Shown here: piece by piece, positions 1 through 10,807 of the stretch
How the letters are laid out: each line of letters begins with the position of its first letter
Numbering within the stretch: position 1 is the first letter of the stretch
Origin: Megaustenia siamemsis
Taxonomy: Eukaryota; Mollusca; Gastropoda; Stylommatophora; Ariophantidae
Reading direction: 5' to 3'
DNA: 64,000 nucleotides
Assembly: GCA_032433765.1 (NCBI GenBank)
Contig: JAVIAB010000073.1
Span: forward strand, 69,607,087-69,671,086
Program-made: the position numbers and the translations under genes
Notes under the pieces: generated by a model
What the model saw: only the letters and a program-made list of their open reading frames with translations
Databases searched by the model: none
What the model was told of the DNA's origin: nothing

Positions 1-410
1 GCAATGGATGCTCTTTATCTGCACTTATCTTCAGGTATGCTCATGCCCTCCAGATCTTGATCCTGTCATCCATGGTTGGAAAGTCGAGAAGATACCTCAC
101 TACTACACAGGGAGTGTCCCTCATACACCCCAAGATAATGCGCATAGCTTTATTCTGTATTTTCTCCAGCTTGTCAATTTGCATCTTCCTGACTGTAAGA
201 ACTGCCAGGGCATACTCAATTGGTGCGAGGACTAGTCCCTGGAATAGAAGGTAAGTGGCCTTTGCTCGATGTTGGCAGCTGTTATGACTTTCAAGACAGC
301 TAATCCTTTGTGTGATTTTGTTATCACATGGTCAATGTGGTCCCAAAAACACAGGCTGCGATCAAACTTAACTCTGAGGTACATCATCAGCTCCTGTTTG
401 TACGTACCAC
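1..410 (-). pseudogene. LINE reverse transcriptase, C-terminal fragment
   Basis: Read on the minus strand, this stretch gives RT-thumb-like peptide such as EYALAVLTV, IDKLEKIQNKAMRIILG and RYLLDFPTM. That is the segment after the catalytic domain in I/Jockey-type LINEs, where a fixed Leu-Glu-x-Ile-Gln-Asn-x-Ala-x-Arg pattern is usual. The frame is lost towards about 300-410. The fragment runs off the left edge of the window, so its true extent is unknown. It is retroelement debris, not a host gene. Family assignment rests on the thumb motif alone. Confidence 0.6.
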
Positions 411-483
411 TGATGTTTCTGTGTTAGCGATATAATTGTTAAGTGAGAACCATGCAACTGATGCTTTATTCATATTAACATAT

Positions 484-875
484 GAATGCAAAAGCTGGAA
501 ATCCGCTCAAACTCTAAATTGCCTTTGAAAATAAATGCCTCAGAAGAATCTTAAACATCATTTGATAGACTTTATATTAAATAGAACTATAAGAGAAGAA
601 ATCAATCATAAATATGTATCAAGCTATTCATGGAAAAGATATTGGGAGTACATCTTTCATGTGCTTAGAATGGACAAAAGAAGACTCCTGCAATTGGCCT
701 GTATGTAGCAAAAGAAAACAAGGAAGACCAAAAGAAACTCTTAAGAAATCAACAAATAGAGAGGGCTCAACTATGGGCTTGAGAATAAAACAAGACCCAC
801 AAGAGAGTCCTCAAACTTGGGGAATTGTGATTTCTTTGCTATGTGTCATCATTGGAATGAGGGGAACTAATTGAA
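484..875 (+). pseudogene. LINE 3'-terminal coding fragment
   Basis: Scattered plus-strand frames resemble the extreme C-terminus of RTE-like LINE proteins: a short peptide like a His-Val-Leu-Arg-Met-Asp core, then KRKQGRPKETLKK (the Lys/Arg-Gly-Arg-Pro basic run), then a Trp-containing end near the stop at about 872. Several stops and frame changes interrupt it, so it is dead. It is oriented opposite to the neighbouring RT fragment at the window edge. Confidence 0.5.
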
Positions 876-1645
876 TAATCTGTCAGCTTAATTCACTATT
901 TACAATTTGGTTATTACAATTGATTTATAAGGTTTCAAAGGCCTGTATTTCACAAAGTATTATTTTAGAATAATTAATTTTACATGAAAAAAATGGAGTT
1001 TGTTAATTCCACTCAAGTTATAGTACTTCCCATTTGGGTAAACACACTAAAGAAGCAGAGCCCTATCTTGCTGAAATATGAATTTGCCAGAATATTTTGC
1101 TCATTTGCAGATATGGCCATAATTGCAACATTTTGAGGTATGACATATACACCACAATGTTCTCAATGAAAGAAAATGGATGGTTGTGAATCAAAATGTA
1201 ATTACTTTGTCGAATAATATCAATTTTTGAAAGAGGCTGTAACAGTACCAACATGTCCCTGGGATTTTATTTTCAGAACTTTACTCGAAACATCCGATTA
1301 TTTACTTCATTTATTTCCAAAAGTATAGTTCATTAAAACGCTTACTGCTATTTGTCAAATCATTAAAAGAAGTAAGCTAGAACACAGTAGAAGAGCAGAT
1401 AAAATTAATGTTTAAAAAAAAATAGACATAATGAAAAAAAAATCTAAAGAATTAAAAAATGTTGATAGTAAAGAACAAAGTGTAGAAGAGAGTAAACAAA
1501 TAAATATCTATAGAAATTAGAGTAAATTAAAGCTGTATAATACGATCGCTGTTGTATTTGACAGCTTGTTTTAAAATATTTCTTGTATATGAGGTGTAAT
1601 GAAAAAAATACAGGAACTGAATTTTTCATTTTCAAAAGAGAGTAT
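876..1645. other. AT-rich intergenic stretch, no gene seen
   Basis: Short open frames exist on both strands but none has a recognisable motif. Composition is AT-rich with short A runs. I see no repeat structure. Confidence 0.5.
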
Positions 1646-1647
1646 CA

Positions 1648-2022
1648 TGAGTTTTCCATGTTTAAGTGGGACAGAATATCAATAGTGGTGAGTGAGTTTT
1701 CTATGTTTAAGTTGGCAAAGAATATCAGGGGATGATGAGTGAGTTTTCCCGTGTTTAAATGGGGTAGAATATCAGGGAATGATGAGTGAGTTTTCACACA
1801 TTTAAATGGGGTAGAATATCAGGGAATGATGAGTGAGTTTTCCCGTGTTTAAATGGGGTAGAATACCAGTGGATGATGAGTGAGTTTTCCCATGTTTAAA
1901 TGGGGTAGAATATCAGGGAATGATGAGTGAGTTTTCACACATTTAAATGGGGTAGAATATCAGGGAATGATGAGTGAGTTTTCACACATTTAAATGGGAT
2001 AGAATATCAGGGAATGATGAGT
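1648..2022 (+). repeat. 47-bp minisatellite, about 8 units
   Basis: The unit contains GAGTGAGTTTTC, then TTTAAATGGGGTAGAATATC and AGGGAATGAT. Units differ mainly in the segment before TTTAAATGG (CCCGTG, CACACA or CCATG variants). The first two units are the most diverged, as expected at an array edge. Confidence 0.9.
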
Positions 2023-2758
2023 GTCCAGGTTGACCAGAGTACAGTTTAATGGTTAAAAGAGTGCATTATATTTTCACAAAGATCACCATCGAGCCATTGA
2101 TGAAGTCAGTGACGGAAGCTGTCACAAAATTTTAACAGAGAGTTTTGATGATGTGTAGCATCAATGTTTGTGTCCAGACTTCTAAGTGTGACAATGCATC
2201 AGCCCATGTTTCTTTCCAGACACAAGTTTTTTTGGCTGTAACAACAGACTGGGAAACCTCATCCTTCCTATTCACCTGATTATACACTTCAGATTTTTTT
2301 CTTGTTTCTAAATGTAGAAATGAAGCTAAGGGGATGAAGATTTTAGACAATGAAGGAAATTCAGAGTTACCAGTTGTTCTCAACACACTGAAGGAAAATA
2401 ACTTCCAGGAATGATACTGAAAGTGATATCACCTTTAGAATCATTGTTGACATGACACTCCGTGGGGGATAATGACATTGAGGGTCATGGCAGCCACCAT
2501 TTTTTATGTCTTCAATTTCCATACTTTTTTGACTCATCTCTTATTTTTCATCTGGTTATAGTAATAATCATACCACTTTGAAAGATATTTTGATCATCTT
2601 ATCCCAGAGAATGTATCTTTTCTCATTATTTTTATGATACCTTTAAACCATGTAACTTATCAAATAAAAAAATGATTGTCTCCTTCCAATGTTTGTGATA
2701 AAATTGTGTGCACAATTTGTGTTATGATCTCATTGATCACATTTTCTATAAAGAATAA
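2023..2758. other. no gene recognised
   Basis: Unique AT-rich DNA. An 84-codon minus-strand frame at 2132-2386 has no motif I recognise and is probably chance. Confidence 0.5.
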
Positions 2759-2759
2759 T

Positions 2760-4294
2760 TGTATGTGGAGACTCTAACAGCCATTCACAGAGCTGGGGCT
2801 AAGAACATATGGACAAGAGAGGTGAAGAACTTGAAAATTGGCAGGACGACAATGGGCTTATACTATTAAACCAGACAACAGATCCACCAACATTCTACTC
2901 CAGATCATGGCATACCACATCTACACCAGACCTTGCTTTCCATTCACCAGACCTGGATTGGAATATCACACGTATTGTTGGGAAACAACTTGAAGGCAGC
3001 GACCACCAACCAGTCTTTTTAGTGGTACAAAATGAGACCGTCAGGGAGAGCAGCACTCTCTCCAGATGGAATTACAAAAAGGCAGACTGGAAAATGTATC
3101 AACACTACACCAATGTACTGACTAAAGATATAAATACAGACAGAAATATCAACAAAATAGTTGATGAATTCAGTAGACTAATAATACAAGCTGCCAGTGA
3201 AACAATACCTAGAGGGGAGCGGAAACAATACAAACCATACTGGAGTAGTGAACCAGAGCAACTGCACAATGACATGGAAACATCTCGAAAGCAAGTAGAA
3301 AATAACCATTGCCAGGAATACCACAATAACTATCAGTATGCTAAAGCCAAACTTCAATGGGCTAAACTACAAGCCAGACGGAGAAGCTGGAAAGAGAAAA
3401 CAGAGTCCTTGAATTTTGAATGAGACACAAGAAAAGTGTGGAAGCTTGTAAAACAGCTGAATGATGAGGGTACAGAAAGGAACACCAAAATTACACTGAA
3501 GAAGGATGGAGACATCCTTACAGGTAAGCATGCAGCAAATCACTTTGCAGACTCCTTTGCAAATGACAACAATATTGAAATTAGCCTAGAGAAACGACAA
3601 GAGACCCATTTAAAACAACAAAATGCAAGACAAGAAGAGACCATACATGAAGTCATGGAAATACCCATTACACAAAGAGAGCTAGAGCAGGCAATATCCA
3701 AATTAAAAATGAAAAAGTCACCAGGCAGTGATGGAATGTCCAATGAAATGATTAAGAACTTGGGAACTGCAGCTAAATCAAAACTACTGCAGATCTACAA
3801 CATTTGCTGGATCACAGGTAGAGTGCCACAGGCATGGGGAGAAGCAATTATGATACCATTACTAAAGCCAGGAAAAGATGGTTCAACGACATCCAGCTAT
3901 AGACCAATCAGCCTTACAAGCTGTTTGTGTAAAACAATGGAATGTATAATCAATATCAGACTGCAGTGGTACCTGGAAAGTGAAAATCTTCTTGTCCCAC
4001 AAGCAGGCTTTAGACAGTGTTACTCTACCGAAGATCAGGCAACCTATCTTTCCCAGGAAATTGAGGATGCATTTCAAGAAAAAAAACTGGTACTAGCAGC
4101 ATGGATAGACTTAAAAAAGCATTTGATAAGGTATGGAAGGAAGGACTTTTGAAGAAACTGAGAAATTATGGAGTAAATGGCAAGATGTACAAATGGGTCA
4201 AAGCATACCTGCATAACATGAGAGCCAGAGTGCAACTGGATGGTCTTAAGAGTAAGAAGGTCTTACTGCGCCAGGGTGTTCCACAGGGAGGGGT
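2760..4294 (+). pseudogene. I/Jockey-type LINE, 5' half: endonuclease end and RT fingers/palm
   Basis: Non-LTR retrotransposon ORF2, 5'-truncated. It begins inside the AP endonuclease (a GDSNSHSQSWG block at about 2762, then SDHQP, the conserved endonuclease end, near 3000). RT follows: KSPGSDG at about 3715, SYRPISLTS at about 3895, LVPQAGFR at about 3990 and RQGVPQGG at about 4270. Three lesions are visible: an in-frame TGA at 3421-3423, a one-base loss in the A run near 4111-4116 that shifts the frame just before AFDKVW, and a retroposon inserted inside the PQGG motif at 4295. The RT resumes at 5938 at the next codon, which confirms a single parent element. Confidence 0.9.
4285..4294 (+). 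repeat. 10-bp target-site duplication, left copy
   Basis: AGGGAGGGGT here is repeated at 5928-5937. Removing everything between restores the LINE reading frame across the RT motif, so this is a true insertion footprint. Confidence 0.93.
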
Positions 4295-4734
4295 TATTGG
4301 TTATTGGTTATTGGTTATTGGTTATGGAAGGCCTCGGTTTCACAGCAAACGAATTAAAATCCATAATTGCTCAACCGCCCGTGCCAGTGGAATCATCCGA
4401 ATTACTAATTCATCTCCCAAACAAAGAAAGGTAACTGTAGTCCCCATCGTAGCAGTCTCTGCACACGCCAAAAGACATAAGGCGAAACCGCGCAGAAAGT
4501 GAACACAGCCAACTGTTCCCCGTCATACGATATCATCATTCATCGTAAACAAGCGGGATATCGAAGCAGGATCAAAACGGATGAGACACACAGCTCACGG
4601 TGTGCACAGAGCACTTAACTCAGTAGCTCCTGCAACAAGCCGGACTTGGAATATGAGGAAACTGCAAGAAGGAACACTTTTCAGACATAGCCTTCAATGG
4701 TTCCTGTCGCCTATCCACCATATACCATGGGAGT

Positions 4735-5556
4735 TCACGTCCTCCCGAAAATGATGATCGTCATAGCACTTGATGATGTTAGGCCGTCATTGATTACTCC
4801 AATTCCAAACATATAGACACACAGTGGTGGTAAGTTATCATTTCCAATCCAACAGAAGCCACATGACCTGTAGTTAGTAAAACCACAGAGAGAATATGAT
4901 TTTGTGACCTTCACTGATTCACTCTTAGATGTGAATGTGTAGTTTACACAAGAGGAGAAGTTTTCAACTACAGTGATCCCATTTAAGGCAATTCTGGGAT
5001 AGCAAGGCAAGTCTCCTTTATAGCAGCAGAACTTGATGTTCTCCGCTCCCTTCTTGTAGCTGCCGCCACACGATTCTGATGTCTCATTAACTTGGATATC
5101 ATTCAAGAACAATGTCAGATTAACATTCCATAGATATGGCTCTGCTGATGAAATGCTTGGTGCAACAGTTGTATCAATCATACTGGAGGCTCCTGGTCTG
5201 TGGTCATTAATATCACAGACGGCACATAATGTTGTTATATTCAGTATTTCCTTCTGGGGTGTAAATATGTGGCACACACATGGAGAGTGGTTTGTAGTCA
5301 CAGTAATCCCATTAAAGGCAATTCTAGGGTAGCATGGCATAGCTGTTTCAGAACAGCACAATCCTATAATGTTTTCTTTGTTCGCTATAAAGCTGCTGCT
5401 GCTACACAATCCTGACCAATTATAGGTGTGGACATTATTCACTTGCAATGACAAAACTGCTTTGTTTACATCATAAACCTCTGGAAGCGAATCATTTATG
5501 GGACTATTAGTACAGTTTATTCTTCCATCGGGGATATCTTCATTGAGTCCCCCCAA
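4735..5556 (-). CDS. secreted or membrane Cys-rich protein carried by the retroposon
   Basis: A 273-codon open frame. Two homologous modules of about 100 residues are visible, each with a CC pair, then PCYPRIA(F/L)NGITV and a downstream Cys inside a Phe-Thr block. Many Asn-x-Ser/Thr sequons (NWS, NHS, NLT, NET, NFS, NYT) suggest a glycosylated extracellular protein. The C-terminus after NLPPLCVYMFGIG is moderately hydrophobic. I see no clear signal peptide at the Met chosen, and the frame may start upstream of it or lack its true 5' exon. I do not recognise the family. A near-identical copy lies at 27631-28194. It may be a host gene fragment captured by the retroposon or the element's own ORF1-like gene. 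Confidence 0.55.
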   Translation of the reverse strand: MGGLNEDIPDGRINCTNSPINDSLPEVYDVNKAVLSLQVNNVHTYNWSGLCSSSSFIANKENIIGLCCSETAMPCYPRIAFNGITVTTNHSPCVCHIFTPQKEILNITTLCAVCDINDHRPGASSMIDTTVAPSISSAEPYLWNVNLTLFLNDIQVNETSESCGGSYKKGAENIKFCCYKGDLPCYPRIALNGITVVENFSSCVNYTFTSKSESVKVTKSYSLCGFTNYRSCGFCWIGNDNLPPLCVYMFGIGVINDGLTSSSAMTIIIFGRT

Positions 5557-5891
5557 AAAAAAGGTCTTTCGTTAAAAAGCACATATGCTTTTGAGTTAAA
5601 CACACAATGAGCCCACTTCATAGATTCAAAATGATCCTTGCCAATGCCATCCGTTTGCACAAGTTAGGTCCTTAGCTACCAACGTCCCAAACGTCTGAAA
5701 CGAAGCCATCGAATTAACGACTTTATCTACAGCGAAGGTTAACGAACTGTGAACAAACATTTATGTTCAAACCCTTGAAAACATTTTCAAAAATCTGCCA
5801 ACTCGCAGCAATATCATATATCGTGTTGTTCAATGTAAACATTGCTTAGTCCATAGCTCGAATATAAATAAGCTGCCATTTTGGTGCGTCC

Positions 5892-5899
5892 CTGACGTC
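5892..5899. promoter_or_regulatory. CRE-like palindrome near retroposon 5' end
   Basis: TGACGTCA, the consensus CREB/ATF site, lies about 30 bp from the 5' end of the retroposon copy, within CCCTGACGTCAGGG. Position suits an internal promoter element, but use as such is inference. Confidence 0.35.
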
Positions 5900-5937
5900 A
5901 GGGTTTTACATCAAAGGGAATTATGAAAGGGAGGGGT

Positions 5938-7690
5938 ACTATCTCCAACACTTTTTCTGATCTACATCAATGACCTAGTTACTGAACTACCACATGGCAT
6001 CAAAGTGGCAATGTATGCAGATGACTTGGTAATGTGGTGCACAGAGGAGTATGCAACAGTGGCCTCCAAATTGCTACAAAGAGCTATGAATGCACTGAAT
6101 TCATGGACAAATAGATGGTGTATGAGCATCAATACAGACAAATGCATTACTACACTTTTCTCTCTCTCCCCAAAACAAAAAGCAAGAGCCATCTACATAA
6201 ACAATGAGCCTGTGAAAGAAGACATACAAGCTACATATCTCGGAGTCACGTTTGATAACAAACTATCTTGGAAACAGCAGATAAATAAGGCAACCCAAAA
6301 AGCAAGGAGGAAATTGGCTATTCTAAGAAAGTTGTGTGGAACCACATGGGGTGCGAGTGGGAAAATACTCAGTAAAGTTTACCAACAGAGTATACGCCCA
6401 CATTTAGAATATGGATCATCCGCATGGTGCTCAGCATCAAACACCACACTGCAAGAACTGGATAAAGTACAAAACCAGGCACTTAGGGTCATCACAGGAG
6501 CAATGAAATCAACACCAATATTGGATATGGAGAAATTGTGGAGGATACCAGCACTGAGAGAATGGAGGGACACAAAGGTGCTGATACAGGCAGAAAAATT
6601 TGAATGCATGTCGAGACATCCAATGAAGGACCGATTCCAAAATCTTGCATTGGGACGACTTAAGAGAAGCAGTTTTATCGACCAAGCCAAGCGTATTAGT
6701 AGACAAACACCAGACATGCCAAGAGTTGTTAACCCCCTACTACCCATACCAGAACAGACTCCCTGGACAGAGGAATCAGGATCATCAATACAAATACGGA
6801 CAGAAGTGAAAGGAATAGTTTACAAAGAAGAACAATATAGTTTACAGCTAAAAACAATAATTCTCAGTTTCCTGGATGAAGAATACCCACAGGACCTATG
6901 GATCCGTGTGTACACAGATGGATCAGCACAGAATGCAGTAAAGAATGGGGGAGCAGGTGCATATATAGAGTACCCAAATAACACTAGGGATATGAATAAA
7001 ATAGCAACAGGGAAATATTGTCACAATTATGATGCAGAAATACAAGCAATAAAGTTGGCAATAGAAAAACTGCTGAACAGTAATCTTAGCCCACAGCCTG
7101 TAGTGTTTTTGGCAGATGCAAGATCAGTAATCCAGGCACTACAATTCAGAAAATTACCACATCTGCAGACCTTATTGACTGAACTCTGCAAGCACCACAT
7201 GGTTGCACTGCAGTGGATCCCATCTCACTGTGGAATACCAGGAAATGAGAAAGCAGATCAGTTGGCAAAGGAAGGTTCAACAGGCACACAACTAGATACA
7301 CCGGTTACATACCATCATAAGAAACAGATAATCAAATCAATCAGAGGACCACAAGCCCCAAATCAGGATGCCTTTCATAATATGAATAGATATGAATAAG
7401 TTATCATTATACACCTCAGAACAGGACACAATCGACTCCATAGTCACATGTATACAAAATTTAAGATCGGCACATCAACTACTTGTACATGTGGACAGGC
7501 GCCCAAGACTGCTGAACACATACTTCAAGATTGCACAGAATATAGTAGACTAAGGAAAATCCATTGGCCCATAGATACAACACTACAGACCCTTATATGG
7601 GCCACTGCAAGAGTTACAAAAGACGGAAAAATTTATACAGGAAACGACTTCGCAGATATAGACAATACTTCGGGTGAACGAAAGATAGAT
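5938..7690 (+). pseudogene. I/Jockey-type LINE, 3' half: RT catalytic core, RNase H, CCHC knuckle
   Basis: Continuation of the LINE that starts at 2760. The frame opens with LSPTLFLIYINDL and the catalytic YADD at about 6017, followed by thumb sequence (TYLGVTFD, LDKVQNQALRVITGA). RNase H follows at about 6895-7290, with its acidic residues in VYTDGSA, DAEIQA and FLADARS and the late IPSHCGIPGNEKAD block. A stop at about 7397 breaks the frame. A zinc-knuckle-like segment, CTCG...HILQDC, then sits at about 7480-7530. RNase H places it in the I/R1/Nimb side of the Jockey superfamily. It is long and fairly well preserved but cannot encode a whole protein. Confidence 0.9.
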
Positions 7691-9058
7691 AGATCACATT
7701 TTCTCATGTTGGTTCATCTATGCTTGAAGCTTTCCACATTCTTCTGCAACATCTCTCTGTGGCTGCCTAATTCTTGATAATTGTTTATAATTCATCAATT
7801 TGTTAAGATTGATCTTCATATAAGAAAGAGAACAATTTCTTCACTTTCATTGACAAGATCTGTTCAAATCTGTGGTATTTAAAATGATTAAATAATCTAA
7901 ATTTATATTCAGATGTATTATTATTAAAATAAAAGATGATCAGAATTGTTTGTTGAATAAAAATATGTTTGATATACTGGTTTGTTTAATCAATGTTTGA
8001 TGATCAATAACTGATTCGGAAAATATATTATATTTTTGTAACCTGCATTTATTGGAGTCTGTGGGTATTGGTAAAGCAGTTATTTTTTGATGCATGCATT
8101 TGTACTATTTTTATATCACAGGCTAGCCAGTGTTGTACCAAACTCTAACTTGTCATACTGTATTACCTGATACTGGCTGATAGTTTTTGCTTCACAACTC
8201 TTTTCTGAACTCAACCTCTTTCAACAAAATGAGCATGGAATGAAAGCTGTTGGTTCCACTAGCTCACTAGTTACATACACTTCTGATAATCATTTTAATT
8301 TCTTTGTCCTTATTGTAATCATCCTGACTCTAGATTTCAGATTATCTTCTTCTCCTCCATTTACCCCTAAAAAGACTACATGTGTTGCATGTCTTGTGGT
8401 TTATAGCAAGCTGTGACATATGTGTCTTTTAGCTCAAAACACCCAATTTCAACATGGATTTTTAAATCTTCTGCCCTATTTGACCCTACTCAGTTGAAGA
8501 GACTAGTTCATTTGTTTCCATCTCATCATGAGCCTGTTAAGTAAAGTCTTGGTTTCGTTTGGTTTACTCACGCAAAAAACAGCTCTGAGTCATTGAATAC
8601 TTTCAGCCCAGGTGTTGTGGAGGAAATCTTGGCTCCTCAGAATGTAAAAAATGCTTCCTTATCAAATGTTACTTTTTAGGGTAACCCTCGTGTCAACTCA
8701 AATGTCCCTATTATCTGTGTCCTCAAAGTGAATAAGTGACAAATATTTTCTAAATTCCACTAAGAACATCAAAGTTTTTACATCACTAAGACATCCCAAA
8801 TATCATGTTTCTAATTTCCTGTGTGAAAAATATGTGTATTAATTATTGTACAATGAAAAGTACTATATAATTGCCACTTCCGCACATGTTGTCTCAACAG
8901 ATGCTTAGAATGAAATGGCAGGATAAAATACCAGTTGTTGAAATTTTAATGAAAATTAACCTTTTAGACACTGTTGCAGAAGGCTCATGCAAGGTGTTCA
9001 TTCTGAAAAGGATATCCAAAAGCAGTTGATGTACAATGAAACAATGAATCACAAGTTT
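7691..9058. other. AT-rich intergenic stretch with a dispersed-repeat relic
   Basis: No gene seen. Around 8340-8470 the sequence loosely matches the dispersed repeat at 36885-37230 and 61490-61825, including the GTGACATATG-type core followed by TTTTRRCYCAA. The rest is featureless AT-rich DNA. Confidence 0.45.
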
Positions 9059-9059
9059 A

Positions 9060-9545
9060 TAACTGTCCTCATGGTAAACACAAAGAAACAATATATGATG
9101 TTAAATCTATCCTCATGGTAAACACAAAGAAACACTATATGATGTTAAAACTATCCTCATGGTAAACACAAAGAAACAATATATGATGTTAAATCGATCC
9201 TCATGGTAAACACAAAGAAACAATATATGATGTTAAAACTACCCTCATGGTAAACACAAAGAAACAATATATGATGTTAAAACTATCCTCATGGTAAACA
9301 CAAAGAATATGTGATGTTATAACTATCCTTATGGTAAACATAAAGAAAGAATATGCGATGTTAAAACTATCCTCATGGTAAACACAAAGAATATGTGATG
9401 CTAAAACTATCCTCATAGTAAACACAAAGAATATGCGATGTTAAAATTATCCTCATAGTAAACAGAAAGAATATGCGATGTTAAATCTATCCTCATAGTA
9501 AATATAAAGAATATGCGATGTTAAAACTATCCTTATAGTAAACAG
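9060..9545 (+). repeat. minisatellite of about 44-bp then 40-bp units
   Basis: Units contain ATCCTCATGGTAAACACAAA, then GAATATGCGATGTTAAAA. The 5' units include an extra AAACAATAT segment, while the 3' units are shorter and use CATAGTA in place of CATGGTA. Open minus-strand frames across it are by-products of the repeat. Confidence 0.9.
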
Positions 9546-9712
9546 AAAAATAACTTCAAATATCACAAAATATCTCTAAAAAATATTATATTAACTTCAC
9601 TTTCTATGATAAATATTTGTGTAGTAACTTTACCACAATTGCCCTCTTTCCTGAGAAATGCAAAATTGATAGACAAAGAAAACAATCAGTGATAGAACAA
9701 CAAGCTTCCTAA

Positions 9713-10046
9713 TAAAGGTAAAGGTAAAGTACGAGACTTGAACCGGCGTCATAGCACGCTAGTTTACACCCATATGTGCTCGGCCGCCTATCCAGAAATG
9801 TTAGGAGATTTATGTATAGTGTCGCCTCAAGCATCGAAACTCAGATGCGAGGCGACATTCCTCACCTTCCCAGGGTAATTACCCTGGTACCCATTTCTGC
9901 CAACGGCTGGGTCGACCGTGGATTTTTTTTTCCAACCACGAGCACAATTCACACTGCTTCCAGCGGGAATCGAACACGGGTTGTCCGAACGTCGGTAGTC
10001 CAGTCGGGTGGTTTTCCCAACTAGGCTTCTGAGGCCCCCGAAGCTT
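9713..10046 (-). mobile_element. tRNA-derived SINE (family C)
   Basis: Read on the minus strand there is a tRNA-like head with box B GTGTTCGATTCCC at about 9963-9985. A body contains a TACCAGGGTAATTACCCTGG palindrome, a second tRNA-like block with GGTTCAAGTCTC follows near 9737-9752, and the tail is (TTTACC)n. The two box-B-like blocks may mean a dimeric SINE. The forward open frame across it has no coding look. Confidence 0.6.
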
Positions 10047-10264
10047 CTACATGACTAGTTTCTAAGCACATGTTCTATATGTGGCAGGGAACTTTATGTA
10101 AATATTGAACTTTACAACCATTTCTGTACGCACAAAAAAGTGCAACATTGCAAAGCCAAAAATATTATCACCACTGCTTTTTGTGAATGGCTATAACTTA
10201 GTGATTGGATAATTGGCTCCAATATTACAGAACAAACATGTAACATTAAATACAAAGAGAGCAC

Positions 10265-10640
10265 TATATGACAGTACTCCTTACAAGACTATGCTACCAA
10301 TGCCAGATCAGAACACTAACAGCTAAAGAAAAAATAAAAATCATAACAACAGAGATGGAATGCCTAAGAAGAAAACTGACTGTGACAAGAAGAGACAGAA
10401 TCAGAAATGAGGTAACAAGGAAGATATTGACATAACACCAGTGCTGGAGCATATTAGGAAACAACAGATGAAATGGTTTGGTATGCATAACGTAATCACC
10501 ATCAAACAGCTTTAATTATCAGAAAGTGGGGGAAGAGGTAGGCTTAGAAACAGATGAATTATTTCATGGCAAATATTATGGTGAGTGTCATGTGACACAT
10601 AACACATCATTAACCTGAACACTTATTTTCCCTCAACACT
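10265..10640 (+). pseudogene. RTE-like LINE 3' fragment
   Basis: Degenerate plus-strand copy of the family seen at 49738-50260 and 58715-59165. Recognisable pieces are LCYQCQ, the TTEMECLRRK-type segment, IRNE, HIRKQQMKWFG and, near the end, CCCTCAACACTGAAAGGCAA. Stops and shifts throughout. Confidence 0.65.
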
Positions 10641-10673
10641 GAAAGGCAACAGAAATGGTAGATGGAAATGAAA

Positions 10674-10807
10674 ATAAGTAAATAAAAATGTTTCATTTAA
10701 CAAGAAATACTAATTAAAGCAAGTAAATAAAAATGTTTCATTTAACAAGAAAGACTAATTAAAGCAAGTAAATAAAAATGTTTCATTTAACAAGAAAGAC
10801 TAATTAA
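10674..10807 (+). repeat. 45-bp direct repeat, 3 units
   Basis: Unit AAGTAAATAAAAATGTTTCA followed by TTTAACAAGAAAGACTAATTAAAGC. The copies are nearly identical, with single-base differences. Confidence 0.9.

Larger units (their letters stand above)
4295..5927 (-). mobile_element. gene-carrying retroposon, copy 1 (longest copy)
   Basis: A 1633-bp insertion with a 10-bp TSD. The low-coordinate end is a run of TATTGGT units, so the element reads on the minus strand with an (ACCAATA)n 3' tail, as in LINE-mobilised retroposons. Its 3' region (about 4325-4720) recurs at 27050-27460, 60309-60725 and, inverted, 62555-62885. The internal ORF occurs only in the two long copies. The 5' end holds a TGACGTCA palindrome at 5892-5899. 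No RT is encoded, so it must borrow one. Copy 2 is shorter at the 5' end, typical of incomplete reverse transcription. Confidence 0.85.

Noticed and set aside
4101..4502. 133-codon gene across 4101-4502
   Set aside because: Fusion of a frameshifted LINE RT with retroposon tail sequence.
9060..9545. CRISPR-like array
   Set aside because: Eukaryotic minisatellite; units are contiguous, with no unique spacers.
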